Below are positions 25,649-34,130 of a DNA stretch of 63,777 nucleotides, one piece after another. This stretch comes from a virus: IMG/VR virus record IMGVR_UViG_3300025013_000109, positions 1 to 63,777 of that record; one strand, 5' to 3'. The translations under genes and the position numbers were made by a program. The notes beneath the pieces were generated by a model that worked only from the letters and a program-made list of their open reading frames with translations, did not search any database and was not told the DNA's origin. How positions within the stretch are numbered: the stretch's first letter is position 1; each line of letters opens with the position of its first letter.

Positions 25649-26152
25649 TTAGCTCCAATCGTTTGTATTGTATACTAACCGAGAATCTCCATCGGTTACG
25701 GTGAACGAAAACATGACTCCGTGAAAGTTTACACCAACAGGTCCCACGTTTTGATAAGGAACGCTGGTAAAGTCGAGAAAATCGAGTCCGTTTAATCCTA
25801 ACCTTTTTTCACGGATCATTCGGGAAAGGATTTTAAATCCGTCGGTTTTACAATTCTGTTTGGCCAGTTCTTCAGAATCAAAATCGTTGTAATTCTCAAC
25901 CTTTTCGAGCACATAAAAAACGTAATAAGGCGAATCCAAAAAATTGTCGGAATGTACCATATCTCCCACAGATCCTTCCTCATTGTTATGAATAACCAAT
26001 ACGCGGCCAGTGATATCGGTCTGTTGATTAAGCAACTCTTCCAATCCGGCAATTCCGGAGCAGCGAAAAAAACGATGCACATAATCGGTGTGGCCAATGG
26101 TTTTTAACCGGGTGGCACAGTCGAGCATGTATGTTTTGAAGTTGAAAGCCAT
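25649..26152 (-). CDS. Probable tail terminator / connector protein
   Basis: 167 aa taken from MAFNFKTYMLDCATRL at 26152; the longer frame from 26182 runs into an intergenic palindrome. Mixed alpha/beta with YYVFYVLEKVENYNDFDSEELAKQNC in the centre and a beta-rich C-terminus (VNFHGVMFSFTVTDGDSRLVYNTNDW). Size and place between connector and neck genes fit a tail-terminator-type protein. No sequence motif proves it. Confidence 0.5.
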   Translation of the reverse strand: MAFNFKTYMLDCATRLKTIGHTDYVHRFFRCSGIAGLEELLNQQTDITGRVLVIHNNEEGSVGDMVHSDNFLDSPYYVFYVLEKVENYNDFDSEELAKQNCKTDGFKILSRMIREKRLGLNGLDFLDFTSVPYQNVGPVGVNFHGVMFSFTVTDGDSRLVYNTNDWS

Positions 26153-26177
26153 GATATTGAGTTTTGCCTTCCCCTTC

Positions 26178-26232
26178 GACACGCTACGCTGCTCAGGGAG
26201 TAGCGCTGGCTGAGCAGCGTAGCGTATCGAAG
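26178..26232. repeat. Long imperfect palindrome
   Basis: CTTCGACACGCTACGCTGCT and AGCAGCGTAGCGTATCGAAG arms (about 23 bp with one or two mismatches) around a short spacer. Part of the dispersed palindrome family. Confidence 0.8.
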
Positions 26233-26243
26233 CCAGAAGTGGG

Positions 26244-27071
26244 TTATTTTTTCACTGGTTTTTGTTTTTCGATCATTCGTTCGAGCAGGTCTAAAACATC
26301 CCATCCCGGTGAGTTGAAAATCTGTTCGTTTTTAGTGACGTCGCCCTGATTAAGATCTGATACCAATTGGATAAAACCTTTTACCGGACTTGCCGGGGCT
26401 TCGGATGAAACGCCTGAAGGCTTAAACACCTGCGGATGAGCTTCGACCATGGCATTGCGGCAACCGGCATAGAAGGTATAAATGGCATAACGTTTATTCA
26501 TTGAAAGCAAACGGAATCGGTTTGCACGGCGCGGATAGACAAAATCATTAAACGGCTGACGACGATCTCCGTTATAATCGGGCCTCATGGGGTGATAATG
26601 CGGTTGCTGCGGACGATACAAAACTGCACAAAGCATATTCAGGTAAAAAACTTTGCGCTGTGATTTGGCGTTATTATATGCAAAAAACTGGCCTTCGGCA
26701 TGAATGAATTCTTTCCACGAAATATTACGGCATTCTTTACATGGACCCCAGTAACGACGAATGCCAATACGGAATGACGGAAACAGATTGACGGTTAACC
26801 TGCAATTTTCGGTCAGGTAATTGACAAATTGAAGAAACCAGGTTAATTCCATGTCGGTTAACCAAAATACTTCTTTTCGTTTTTTGAATGCCCAGTACAC
26901 CTGATCCTTTTCGATTTTCTGAGGTAGCGCCTTAATTCCCGTAAGGTTCAGAAATGCCTTGAGCCGAAAAGTATTTTGGTCGAATCCGTTCCGGAACAGT
27001 TGGCAGATATACAACAACTGTTTACGGGTGAGTTCGTTCCATTTGGGCAGGTGAAGGTTTATTTCGTTCAT
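26244..27071 (-). CDS. Phage protein of unknown function, connector module
   Basis: 275 aa, basic and rich in aromatic residues (KWNELTRKQLLYICQLFRNG...RRYWGPCKECRNISWKEFIHAEGQF). CxxC at about residue 113, single occurrence. Overlaps the upstream gene by 4 nt, so it belongs to the portal operon. Proteins like this follow the portal/connector genes in other Bacteroidota phages, but I cannot name a function. Confidence 0.6.
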   Translation of the reverse strand: MNEINLHLPKWNELTRKQLLYICQLFRNGFDQNTFRLKAFLNLTGIKALPQKIEKDQVYWAFKKRKEVFWLTDMELTWFLQFVNYLTENCRLTVNLFPSFRIGIRRYWGPCKECRNISWKEFIHAEGQFFAYNNAKSQRKVFYLNMLCAVLYRPQQPHYHPMRPDYNGDRRQPFNDFVYPRRANRFRLLSMNKRYAIYTFYAGCRNAMVEAHPQVFKPSGVSSEAPASPVKGFIQLVSDLNQGDVTKNEQIFNSPGWDVLDLLERMIEKQKPVKK

Positions 27072-27970
27072 CCGGTTATTCCTCCAATAAAAAAGCCGTA
27101 AGCATCGCCATCGTCATCGGTAGCAGTGGCATTGTCAAAAGGGGCTTCGTAGGCGTTGTCGGCATAGGTTGTATAGGTATCGAGGTTATTTCGCAAATAC
27201 GAGAGCGCAACACTTAATGCGGTAAGATATTTATTGAGCAAAAACGAATGATCGCCCACCGGGTCTACTGATGCCTGAAAATGAATTTCTGCTTTTAGTG
27301 CCAATGCCTGCTGAATAAGCGGTTTAACAGCGATATCGTTTCCGTCACGTAATTCGGTCAGAAATTCGGCGCTGAATACGTTGGTAAACGTGGTTAGTTC
27401 CTCGAAGTTAATGTGCCTTTTTAGATCGACAAAGCGGCGACGACTGCAGCTGATATCAATGAACTGATCGAACACTGAAGCTGAAGGAATCAAACTTCCG
27501 GTATTGATGCAGGATTTGTTCCAGGAGCTATAAGTTGCCACATTTTGTTCGAGGTAATACAACAGCCGGTCTAAGCCATCGTTGGCAGCCTGGAGGCAGG
27601 AATCTTTCAGATCTCGGACGCGCTCCATGCTGGCAGGCGCCTGATTGGGATTACTGACGATGCCAAAACCTGATCCGGTGGCCACCAGGTTAAACTGCGG
27701 AATGCTTTCGAGAATGGTTAGGTTGGCCAGTACTGGTTTGAGCTTCAAGAGCAGCGATTCATAAATTTCAGATTCAGGATAGATAACCACGTCTGACCCA
27801 CCGTCCGAAACAAGGAGCAATCCTTCGTATAGTTGTTCAACCACTTCTTCGCCCAGGTATTTCGGCAGGTATTTAAAGAATGCCCGGATCTCGAATGGTT
27901 CGTATTTTGAGCCGTCGGTTATTGAATTTAGCGGCAAATATTCCTTGATGTTGTCGATGGTAAGTATCAT
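27068..27970 (-). CDS. Probable head-tail connector/adaptor
   Basis: 300 aa. Starts MILTIDNIKEYLPLNSITDGSKYEPFEIRAFFKYLPKYLGEEVVEQLYEG. That start, the helical body and its place directly after the portal gene (4-nt overlap) fit the Bacteroidota phage adaptor family (DUF6712-like, remembered family). Roughly twice as long as gp6-like adaptors, with the two halves similar in length. Confidence 0.5.
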   Translation of the reverse strand: MILTIDNIKEYLPLNSITDGSKYEPFEIRAFFKYLPKYLGEEVVEQLYEGLLLVSDGGSDVVIYPESEIYESLLLKLKPVLANLTILESIPQFNLVATGSGFGIVSNPNQAPASMERVRDLKDSCLQAANDGLDRLLYYLEQNVATYSSWNKSCINTGSLIPSASVFDQFIDISCSRRRFVDLKRHINFEELTTFTNVFSAEFLTELRDGNDIAVKPLIQQALALKAEIHFQASVDPVGDHSFLLNKYLTALSVALSYLRNNLDTYTTYADNAYEAPFDNATATDDDGDAYGFFIGGITG

Positions 27971-29373
27971 TTTGTTGGGTCGTTTACTTTAGTTACACTT
28001 CCGGTTTTATTGTTGTCGAGCGTGGTAAGCTCCAGGTTGGGGATTACAAAATGAAGATCGGCAGGCCACTTGTTAATTGATTTGATCAGGTAAAGCGGGC
28101 GAAGTATCCGGTCGCGGAATGGTTTCATGAGCGCCTGCTTAATGATGAACAGTTCGCGGGCTTCTGTTCCGTTAATGGTTTTATTTTTACCAGGCGATGG
28201 ACCTACCAGCGATGGTTGCGTTAGCATTCCGTAGGCAATCAGGTTCGATATTTCTTCCGAGTCTTCGATGTAGGCGCCATCTTTTATTTCATTTTTCACA
28301 ACCTCAATTTTGATCATGGGGTATGGCTGTCCCTGCGGGTCTTTTTTCTGGAAGGTGATAATCGATTTTCCGCTGTTCTCATTGCCCTTTATGAAATCAT
28401 TGATGTCTTTATATTCTTTTTTGATCCGGGCCTTTTGTTCTTTATCGGCGGTAATGCTCTCGCGACGGAATATTTCTTTGAAATAGTCCGGATCGAGCAG
28501 GATGATGTAATTGATCAATGCCTGATTTTTCATGATGGCATCCTTAAACGGGATAATCTTCATGGCAAAATCGTATAGGCCACCGGCAAAAATCGCATAC
28601 CAGTAGGGCTTCTGATAATAGTTGCGACCTGGTGAAGGGAAGTTTACCGGAACGATAAACCGGTTACGACGGGCTTTCACCGCTTTTTTTTCATCTTCCT
28701 TCATAAGTTCACGCAAATGGCGCAACGGGCTGTAATTATCGAGCACGTTGGTTGCAGTGCAGGGATATTCGTCGCCGGGCGTCTTCTCGCCCCAATAGGC
28801 AAAATAATAATGCCATTCAATCCGTCCGTTTTCTTTGTTCATTTCGCTCCAGCGCGAGAAACAAGCTTCTTTACTCCTAATCTCCACGATCTTTCTTTTT
28901 TCGCCATCCTCTGCATTGAAAATAATTTCGGGGAAACAATTGAAAAACCAATGCATGTCGCTCATTTGTTCGAGCAGGTATAATTGCATGTCGTTTTCTT
29001 CGAAAAAGCGATCAACCTCTGCATTCCCGATATAGGATTCAATCTTTTTTGTTTCGCCTTCACCTATAATTTTTACGGGTTTAATGCCGTCGCCGTAACT
29101 GAGCAATACGTTAAACCACAGATTGGCATTCATCTGTGCCAAAGTTCCGGCCTTCTCTATGATTTGTTTAGGCAAATCGTTGGTTGTTCCCCAGGGGACC
29201 ATTTTAGGCATATTATCTTTTTCGCGACCTTTTACCGCAATTTGGGAAGGATCCCGGTCGGGAGTTGAGAACATATTGGAAGAGTCGGATGTTTGCAAAA
29301 AAACGGCAGATGTACCCGTTGCATAAGCAGTGGTTCCGTCGTAATGCATGATTATTTCTTCCTTGTTTTTCAT
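27967..29373 (-). CDS. Portal protein
   Basis: 468 aa, the usual portal length. It forms the dodecameric DNA entry ring at the capsid vertex. Recognisable features: N-terminal WGTTNDLPKQIIEKAGTLAQMNANLWFNVLLSYGDG, central YYQKPYWYAIFAGGLYDFAMKIIPFKDAIMKNQ (wing/stem), and C-terminal IAYGMLTQPSLVGPSPGKNKTINGTEARELFIIKQALMKPFRDRIL, which is typical of Bacteroidota phage portals. Overlaps both neighbours by 4 nt. Unusually, it is about 9 kb downstream of the terminase. Confidence 0.8.
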   Translation of the reverse strand: MKNKEEIIMHYDGTTAYATGTSAVFLQTSDSSNMFSTPDRDPSQIAVKGREKDNMPKMVPWGTTNDLPKQIIEKAGTLAQMNANLWFNVLLSYGDGIKPVKIIGEGETKKIESYIGNAEVDRFFEENDMQLYLLEQMSDMHWFFNCFPEIIFNAEDGEKRKIVEIRSKEACFSRWSEMNKENGRIEWHYYFAYWGEKTPGDEYPCTATNVLDNYSPLRHLRELMKEDEKKAVKARRNRFIVPVNFPSPGRNYYQKPYWYAIFAGGLYDFAMKIIPFKDAIMKNQALINYIILLDPDYFKEIFRRESITADKEQKARIKKEYKDINDFIKGNENSGKSIITFQKKDPQGQPYPMIKIEVVKNEIKDGAYIEDSEEISNLIAYGMLTQPSLVGPSPGKNKTINGTEARELFIIKQALMKPFRDRILRPLYLIKSINKWPADLHFVIPNLELTTLDNNKTGSVTKVNDPTK

Positions 29374-29615
29374 ATCATTACCTCCATACCATTAACATTA
29401 AAAAGCAACTGGGCGTGGACGGTGCGAACCTCGCCACTTTCGGGATATTTAAAATTGAACGTATCGTTTTTGAAATTTGACGATGTGCAGACGACCCGTG
29501 CATTGACTACGGTGCCGTCTTTTTCGCCGTAAACTACATCGAAGGGTTTACGCTCGACAGACCGGTCGAATGGATCGAGCAGGTGACGAAGTGCTTTCAG
29601 GAAAATTTGTTTCAT
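29370..29615 (-). CDS. Small protein upstream of portal
   Basis: 81 aa, beta-rich (KPFDVVYGEKDGTVVNARVVCTSSNFKNDTFNFKYPESGEVRTVHAQLLFNVNGMEV). First gene of the portal operon, overlapping the portal ATG by 4 nt. Probably a minor structural or regulatory phage protein. No family recognised. Confidence 0.6.
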   Translation of the reverse strand: MKQIFLKALRHLLDPFDRSVERKPFDVVYGEKDGTVVNARVVCTSSNFKNDTFNFKYPESGEVRTVHAQLLFNVNGMEVMI

Positions 29616-29690
29616 AGTAAAAAGTTAGAAGCCTCACCCCGACCCTCTCCGAAGGAGAGGGAGGAAAAATGGCTTCGATTGTTTATGATT

Positions 29691-29726
29691 CAAATATCAG
29701 AGATGCTTTATTTTAACAAAAGGACA
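29691..29726 (-). promoter_or_regulatory. Late-type promoter P-L7 (portal operon)
   Basis: Reading the - strand: TGTCCTTT (29726-29719), 20 nt, GATATTTG (29698-29691). The leader to the ATG at 29615 carries a CCCTCTCC-GAAGGAGAGGG palindrome (about 29643-29662). Confidence 0.75.
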
Positions 29727-29773
29727 ATAAATAGATTGCTTCGTACCTCGCAATGACGACGAACAGTGCGATT

Positions 29774-30706
29774 TTAAGCTCTACCCCGTGGGGAGGGTTT
29801 GGGTGGGGCTGTGAGATATCCATTATAGTAATCTGAAATGTATTCCTGAAGGGCGGTTTTCCATGGGCGCATGTGATTCACTGCACGTAAATCGAGTTTA
29901 CGGGTTGATAAGCGTTCGGAGGCAGGGCGATCGGCAAAATAGGTTTGCTTAAAGTAGTCGGATGTTACCGGGGTAATTTTTACCTGATCGTGCAGCCCGG
30001 TTATTCTAAGCAGTTCCTGGGCCACTTCAAAGCGGCTGGTTTGGCCTCCGCACACACAATTATACAGGCCCCAGTATTCTTTTTCGAGCAATGCCCTTAC
30101 CGTCCTGGCAAAATCGTGCGTATAGGTTGGCGTGCCATCTTTATCGTTCACCACAAAAAGTTCTTTTTTGCCGTCCTTTAATTGATGCATTAGTTTTTGA
30201 ATGAATTTTTTATCTTTTTGCGGACCGGCGCCCATCATCCATCCGGCACGGCATACCAGGTAACGGGTTGCATTTTCGACCACAAAACGTTCGCCCATAT
30301 ATTTCGAGCGGGCATAAACCCCCAAAGGGTTCGGTGTGTCCCAGTCGTCGTACAATGCTTTTTGGCCATCAAATATTCCGGCAGTACTGATATACAGAAT
30401 TGGAATGTTTAATTGGTTGGCCAGGTAAACGGCATTTTCGACGCCCAATGTATTGGTGAGGTATGTTTCATCCGGATTGTGTTCACAGAATTCGAGATCG
30501 GTATATGCTCCCAAGTGAAAAAGATAATCGGCATTGAAATTGAAAACATCTTCACGATAGGCATTGAAATCGCGGAAATCGAGAAATGAAAGCCAATCGT
30601 CGTTCACATCTTTATCGGTACATTTCAGTATATAATCGGCGCTGAACTGTTTATAAAAGGCTTCGCCGAGCATTCCGCCACAACCGGCGATGTAGATTTT
30701 TTTCAT
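29774..30706 (-). CDS. RmlD-like NAD(P)-dependent sugar-nucleotide reductase/epimerase
   Basis: 310 aa SDR-family protein. Rossmann glycine motif GCGGMLG (8-14), YARSK (catalytic Tyr and Lys, about 135-139) and the sugar-binding half are intact. Closest family by pattern is dTDP-4-dehydrorhamnose reductase. The C-terminal APPKPSPRGRA reads through a dispersed GC palindrome rather than conserved protein. Paired with the glycosyltransferase upstream (30788-32668), it suggests glycosylation of virion or host surface. Confidence 0.82.
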   Translation of the reverse strand: MKKIYIAGCGGMLGEAFYKQFSADYILKCTDKDVNDDWLSFLDFRDFNAYREDVFNFNADYLFHLGAYTDLEFCEHNPDETYLTNTLGVENAVYLANQLNIPILYISTAGIFDGQKALYDDWDTPNPLGVYARSKYMGERFVVENATRYLVCRAGWMMGAGPQKDKKFIQKLMHQLKDGKKELFVVNDKDGTPTYTHDFARTVRALLEKEYWGLYNCVCGGQTSRFEVAQELLRITGLHDQVKITPVTSDYFKQTYFADRPASERLSTRKLDLRAVNHMRPWKTALQEYISDYYNGYLTAPPKPSPRGRA

Positions 30707-30722
30707 CTTAAACTATTTACAA

Positions 30723-30800
30723 TTTAACTATTTACAATTTACTATTGAACCCCAATTGCGCTGATCAAGGCGCAAATAGTAAATTGTCTAATTGTCAATT
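30723..30800. repeat. Intergenic hairpin repeat, copy 2
   Basis: CAATTTACTATT and AATAGTAAATTG arms flank AACCCCAATTGCGC-TGATCAAG-GCGC. Similar in order and sequence to 13685-13770, and overlaps the 3' end of the glycosyltransferase gene. Confidence 0.65.
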
Positions 30801-32668
30801 TTTAATTCTTTCTTTTCCCTTGCCAAAAATTCGTGATAGCCTTCGGGGCGGCGGCCTTCTTTTTCGTAAACACGGTAACGGATTAAAACATCAGGAAGAT
30901 TGGCGATGATATAACCGGCTTTTAAAAACTTACACCACAGGTGATAATCTTCGGCCCATCCCTGTTTGGTGTAACCATAACCGCCGACTTTTAGCAGGGC
31001 AGCTTTTCGCATGGCAACGCCTGGGTGGTTGACAAACCAATGATTGGGCATGTTGGCAGCCAGTTGCCTGGTGACCCGTTCGGGGTGATGTGTAATGAGT
31101 TGTTTGGCGCCAAAAAACTGAAGCTGAACGCCGCAAACACTAATTTGAGGATTCTCAAACATAAAATTAACCAGGGTCGTGATGAGCCGGGTATTGGCAA
31201 TGTCGTCGTGATCCATCCGCACAATAATTTCACCACTGCAAAGCGATACGCCAACGTCGAGCACTTCTGAAAACTGAAGGGTATCATTGTCAACTTCGTG
31301 GTAAATCACAGGTCTTTCAGGATTTGTTTTTTGTTCGGCCAGTTTTTTAATTATGGATGATTTACTTAACCTGGAATCGTGATTGACAATGACCAGTTCC
31401 ATTTCTCCGGCATAGTTTTGCTTCAGTACACTGTCAATAGCCAATTCGATCCATTCTTCGTTTGGATCACGGGTTGGCATAAGGACACTTACTTTTTGAA
31501 AATCCGCGTTACGGGTTGCAGGTTGCGGGTTCGGGGTTCCGTTTAAGAATTTAAGAAATTCGATTTCCTGGTATTTTAAACTTCTGTTTTGGCAAATAAA
31601 CTTCCGGGCAGCATTGGCCAATTGCTTTATGTTCGTGGTATTCTTATAAAGTGAAGAAATAGCGGTGACAAATAGATGAATTTCCTGCTGAGTATAGCAG
31701 GGATCGGCAAATATTTCACGGGCTTCGTACCGCTGCCGGATTGAAATAACAATACCTCTTGAGGTAAGCACACCGGGGATATCTCCAACGCCAGGCATGA
31801 CACAACAAATACCGGCAGCCATCATTTCGAGCAGCGCAATTGGCAAACCTTCGGATGGTGAACAATTCAGGCCAAGATCAAAAGCCTGCATGGTTTGATA
31901 CACCTTCTCCATTTCAAGGTTACCCGTAATTTTAATAATTTTCCGGAGCCGAATGTCGCCTTGAATGTATGTGTTTACTTTTTTGAAATAATTCTGGCTT
32001 TGTATATTTTCTGAAGGACCGCCAACGATCAGTAATTTCGCATTTAGGGTTATGGGAAGCTGCCTGATTATTTTAAGGGCATCGAGAATATTTTTATCCT
32101 GGGCAACGCGCGTAATCATTCCTATTACAAAATCCTGACTGGTAAACCCGAAGCTTTTTCTAATCGAAGACCGGTTGATGTGTGATGCTTTATCAATCAG
32201 ATCAACATCGACACAGTTGGGTATGACCATAAATTTTCGGGCATCGATACCATCCCAACTGGTAAATGAATCCACTATTTTTTGATGAATGGCATAGTAC
32301 CCGTCGGTAAACTGATCATACTTTAGCACCTGCGCATAAATATGGTCGATTTGGGTATGCAAAATGGTTAAATACCTGAATCCAAGTTTTTGTTTTAACG
32401 ACGTTACAGCTGGCATCATGCCACCGGCATTGCAGTTAAAAACGACATCGCAACCAATCAAAAATGGTTCAATGATTTTACTTTCAGGACAGAGGCCAAC
32501 TACCACGATGCGTACACCTGCAGCTTTAATTAAATCGTAAAATTTACCGGTTGTACCACTGAGCACAATCACATCCAGGCCGTTTCGATATGCCATTAAA
32601 ACGTGGTGGTATGAAACGAATTCGGCACCGCCAATGTCGTTGGTGCCAATAAGAAAGGCTATTTTCAT
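30788..32668 (-). CDS. Fused GT4-GT2 glycosyltransferase
   Basis: 626 aa, two enzymes in one chain. Residues 1-380 form a GT-B retaining glycosyltransferase (GT4: N-terminal LIGTNDIGGAEFV, C-terminal DLGLNCSPSEGLPIALLEMMAAGICCVMP with the EGLPxxLLE motif). Residues 395-626 are a GT-A family 2 domain (VSVLMPTRDPNEEWIELAIDSVLKQ...VRMDHDDIA with the DxD-type metal site). The linker TPNPQPATRNA is encoded by the CGGGTTA-type heptamer repeat. Own late-type promoter at 32691-32726. Confidence 0.88.
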   Translation of the reverse strand: MKIAFLIGTNDIGGAEFVSYHHVLMAYRNGLDVIVLSGTTGKFYDLIKAAGVRIVVVGLCPESKIIEPFLIGCDVVFNCNAGGMMPAVTSLKQKLGFRYLTILHTQIDHIYAQVLKYDQFTDGYYAIHQKIVDSFTSWDGIDARKFMVIPNCVDVDLIDKASHINRSSIRKSFGFTSQDFVIGMITRVAQDKNILDALKIIRQLPITLNAKLLIVGGPSENIQSQNYFKKVNTYIQGDIRLRKIIKITGNLEMEKVYQTMQAFDLGLNCSPSEGLPIALLEMMAAGICCVMPGVGDIPGVLTSRGIVISIRQRYEAREIFADPCYTQQEIHLFVTAISSLYKNTTNIKQLANAARKFICQNRSLKYQEIEFLKFLNGTPNPQPATRNADFQKVSVLMPTRDPNEEWIELAIDSVLKQNYAGEMELVIVNHDSRLSKSSIIKKLAEQKTNPERPVIYHEVDNDTLQFSEVLDVGVSLCSGEIIVRMDHDDIANTRLITTLVNFMFENPQISVCGVQLQFFGAKQLITHHPERVTRQLAANMPNHWFVNHPGVAMRKAALLKVGGYGYTKQGWAEDYHLWCKFLKAGYIIANLPDVLIRYRVYEKEGRRPEGYHEFLAREKKELKIDN

Positions 32669-32690
32669 AAATTCTGAAGTTTGATCAGAT

Positions 32691-32726
32691 CAAATTTTCA
32701 GAATTTTAGCAGGCAGGGAAAGGACA
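32691..32726 (-). promoter_or_regulatory. Late-type promoter P-L8 (glycosylation genes)
   Basis: Reading the - strand: TGTCCTTT (32726-32719), 20 nt, AAAATTTG (32698-32691). 22 nt from the ATG at 32668. Confidence 0.78.
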
Positions 32727-32765
32727 GGAGAAGTGGTCAGTGGTCAGTCGCAGTTTTCAGTAAAA

Positions 32766-32921
32766 TCAATTTTCGGGTGGGGATAAAAGTTTTTCGAGTT
32801 CTTTTATTTTGCGTTTGATGCGGAGAAGTTGGTTTTTGGCCTGATCGAATTGAACCCGTGCAGCTTCCTCGAGATGACGGAGTTCAATGAGTTGTTGACG
32901 GATATCGGTTGCGCGTATCAT
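32766..32921 (-). CDS. 51-aa coiled-coil protein
   Basis: Start chosen at MIRATDIRQQ (32921), since the upstream frame runs into the hairpin region. The whole chain is an amphipathic, highly charged helix (RHLEEAARVQFDQAKNQLLRIKRKIKELEKLL), probably a dimeric coiled coil. Function unknown. The large hairpin at 32945-33043 lies in its leader. Confidence 0.5.
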   Translation of the reverse strand: MIRATDIRQQLIELRHLEEAARVQFDQAKNQLLRIKRKIKELEKLLSPPEN

Positions 32922-32944
32922 AAAAGCCCCTCCCATCTTAATTT

Positions 32945-33043
32945 GCACAACACTACCCTCAAGGATAAATGTATATAAGACAGAAAGGGCCAAAAGTGTG
33001 ACCCGTTCTGTCCTTGAGGGAATAATGGATAAAAGTGTTGTGC
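32945..33043 (-). ncRNA. Triple-nested hairpin leader
   Basis: Three nested perfect inverted repeats: GCACAACACT (32945-32954 strand complement) with AGTGTTGTGC (33034-33043), CCCTCAAGGA (32956-32965) with TCCTTGAGGG (33011-33020), and CAGAA/TTCTG inside. The arms form a roughly 100-nt rod 24 nt upstream of the small coiled-coil gene. It could be an RNA regulator, a binding site or a small mobile hairpin element. Confidence 0.55.
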
Positions 33044-33099
33044 GGGGGTAAAGATAAAGAGATTTACAATTTATTCATTTACGATTTGCGATTTAGGTA

Positions 33100-33128
33100 G
33101 AAAAAAAGCCTCACATTTTTGCGAGGCA
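33100..33128 (-). terminator. Intrinsic terminator after methylase-like gene
   Basis: GCCTCGCAAAAATGTGAGGC stem-loop followed by TTTTTTT in the - direction. Confidence 0.85.
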
Positions 33129-33178
33129 TTCGTTCCATAGCTGCGGAGAGCTTATTCGATATCCTACTTTTTTTGTTT

Positions 33179-33925
33179 TTAAAATAATTTTAGCTGCTGT
33201 GTTTTGTTTTGAATAAGTAAATCGTCGAGAATATCTGTTTGTTCGGAAATTTCCGAAATTGTTACGGATTGCGGGTTGCGTGTTACATTTTTGGGCATTT
33301 TAAGTACGATTTGGCTTTCGGATTCGGTGATTGGTAAAATGTATAATCCTTTGCCGGTGGGATGAAGTTGCACCTGCCAAGCTCCGTAGAATTGATTTGA
33401 TAGTGAGTTCATCCAAGCTACTTCGCCAAACATTCCGTTCAGGCACATGTTTATCAGGCACATCATACAACAGTTACGGTCGATATCGGCTCCGTAAAAC
33501 AGTGCATTGCGGTTGATCTTAGCGGCTGCCATCAGTATGCGTCCACTTCCACAGGCGCAATCGAGAATGCGGTCGCCAAAGCTGATAGGATCATTAAGTA
33601 GTGCCATAAGGTCGCAAATTGGTTCGGGTGTGAAGAACTGTCCGTTATGTCCAAAGCTGATGTGCTCCATGAAGAAATCGCCAAATACATCGCGTAATCC
33701 TTCGCCGTTGTTATCCATTTCGATGACCAGTGCGCCAAATGCTTCTGTCATGAGGTAGGCTTCGGGTTTATCATATCCGCGTACTATTTCGAGGTACCGA
33801 TTTTCCATAGCTCCCAGCGACAGGGCGCAAACTGCCATTTCCAAGAAGTCGCTGAATACGTTACTGATGCTGTTCCGACGCGCCAACTGCTGCATGTACT
33901 GGGCAAAGCTTTTCTGTTTTTCCAT
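33179..33925 (-). CDS. N6-adenine methylase-like protein lacking motif IV
   Basis: 248 aa, similar in plan to HsdM-type N6-methylases: GQFFTP (96-100) before a SAM-binding motif I DCACGSGR (122-129) and acidic D147. Where (N/D)PP(Y/F) should follow, near 170-180, the chain reads WMNSLSNQFYGAW, so the catalytic motif is absent. It may bind SAM or DNA without methylating, for example as an anti-restriction decoy. A short stretch (KNVTRNPQSV) is heptamer-repeat encoded. Follows the SymE-like gene by 3 nt. Confidence 0.7.
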   Translation of the reverse strand: MEKQKSFAQYMQQLARRNSISNVFSDFLEMAVCALSLGAMENRYLEIVRGYDKPEAYLMTEAFGALVIEMDNNGEGLRDVFGDFFMEHISFGHNGQFFTPEPICDLMALLNDPISFGDRILDCACGSGRILMAAAKINRNALFYGADIDRNCCMMCLINMCLNGMFGEVAWMNSLSNQFYGAWQVQLHPTGKGLYILPITESESQIVLKMPKNVTRNPQSVTISEISEQTDILDDLLIQNKTQQLKLF

Positions 33926-33928
33926 GTC

Positions 33929-34108
33929 TCAGTCTTTTACAATTATTATCATTTTCCCGTTTTCGACTGTGACATGCACTGTTTGGTGTGGCTGAAACCC
34001 GGCATCGGCCAACCAGTTTCCTTTTAGTGTGAGTTTTGGCACCTGGTGGTAATTGTCGTGGTACTTGCCTTTTACATACTCGGGTTGAAGCTTAATCACT
34101 TTTGTCAT
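33929..34108 (-). CDS. SymE-like toxin domain protein
   Basis: 59 aa from the ATG at 34108; a GTG at 34120 lies inside the leader hairpin and is less likely. VPKLTLKGNWLADAGFQPHQTVHVTVENGKMIIIV matches the core of the SymE toxin family (SOS-induced AbrB-fold toxin/RNA-binding protein in E. coli): P-x-L-x-L-x-G-x-W-L-x-x-A-G-F. Shorter than E. coli SymE. Overlaps no antisense candidate that I can see. Confidence 0.75.
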   Translation of the reverse strand: MTKVIKLQPEYVKGKYHDNYHQVPKLTLKGNWLADAGFQPHQTVHVTVENGKMIIIVKD

Positions 34109-34116
34109 TTGTTGTA

Positions 34117-34130
34117 CCACTGCCCTGTGG
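34117..34130 (-). promoter_or_regulatory. AGGGCA leader hairpin, copy A
   Basis: RNA form CCAC-AGGGCA-GUGG, 8 nt before the ATG at 34108. Same loop, different stem pairs from copies at 36315, 36810 and 37351. Preceded by AUAAAU. Confidence 0.75.
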
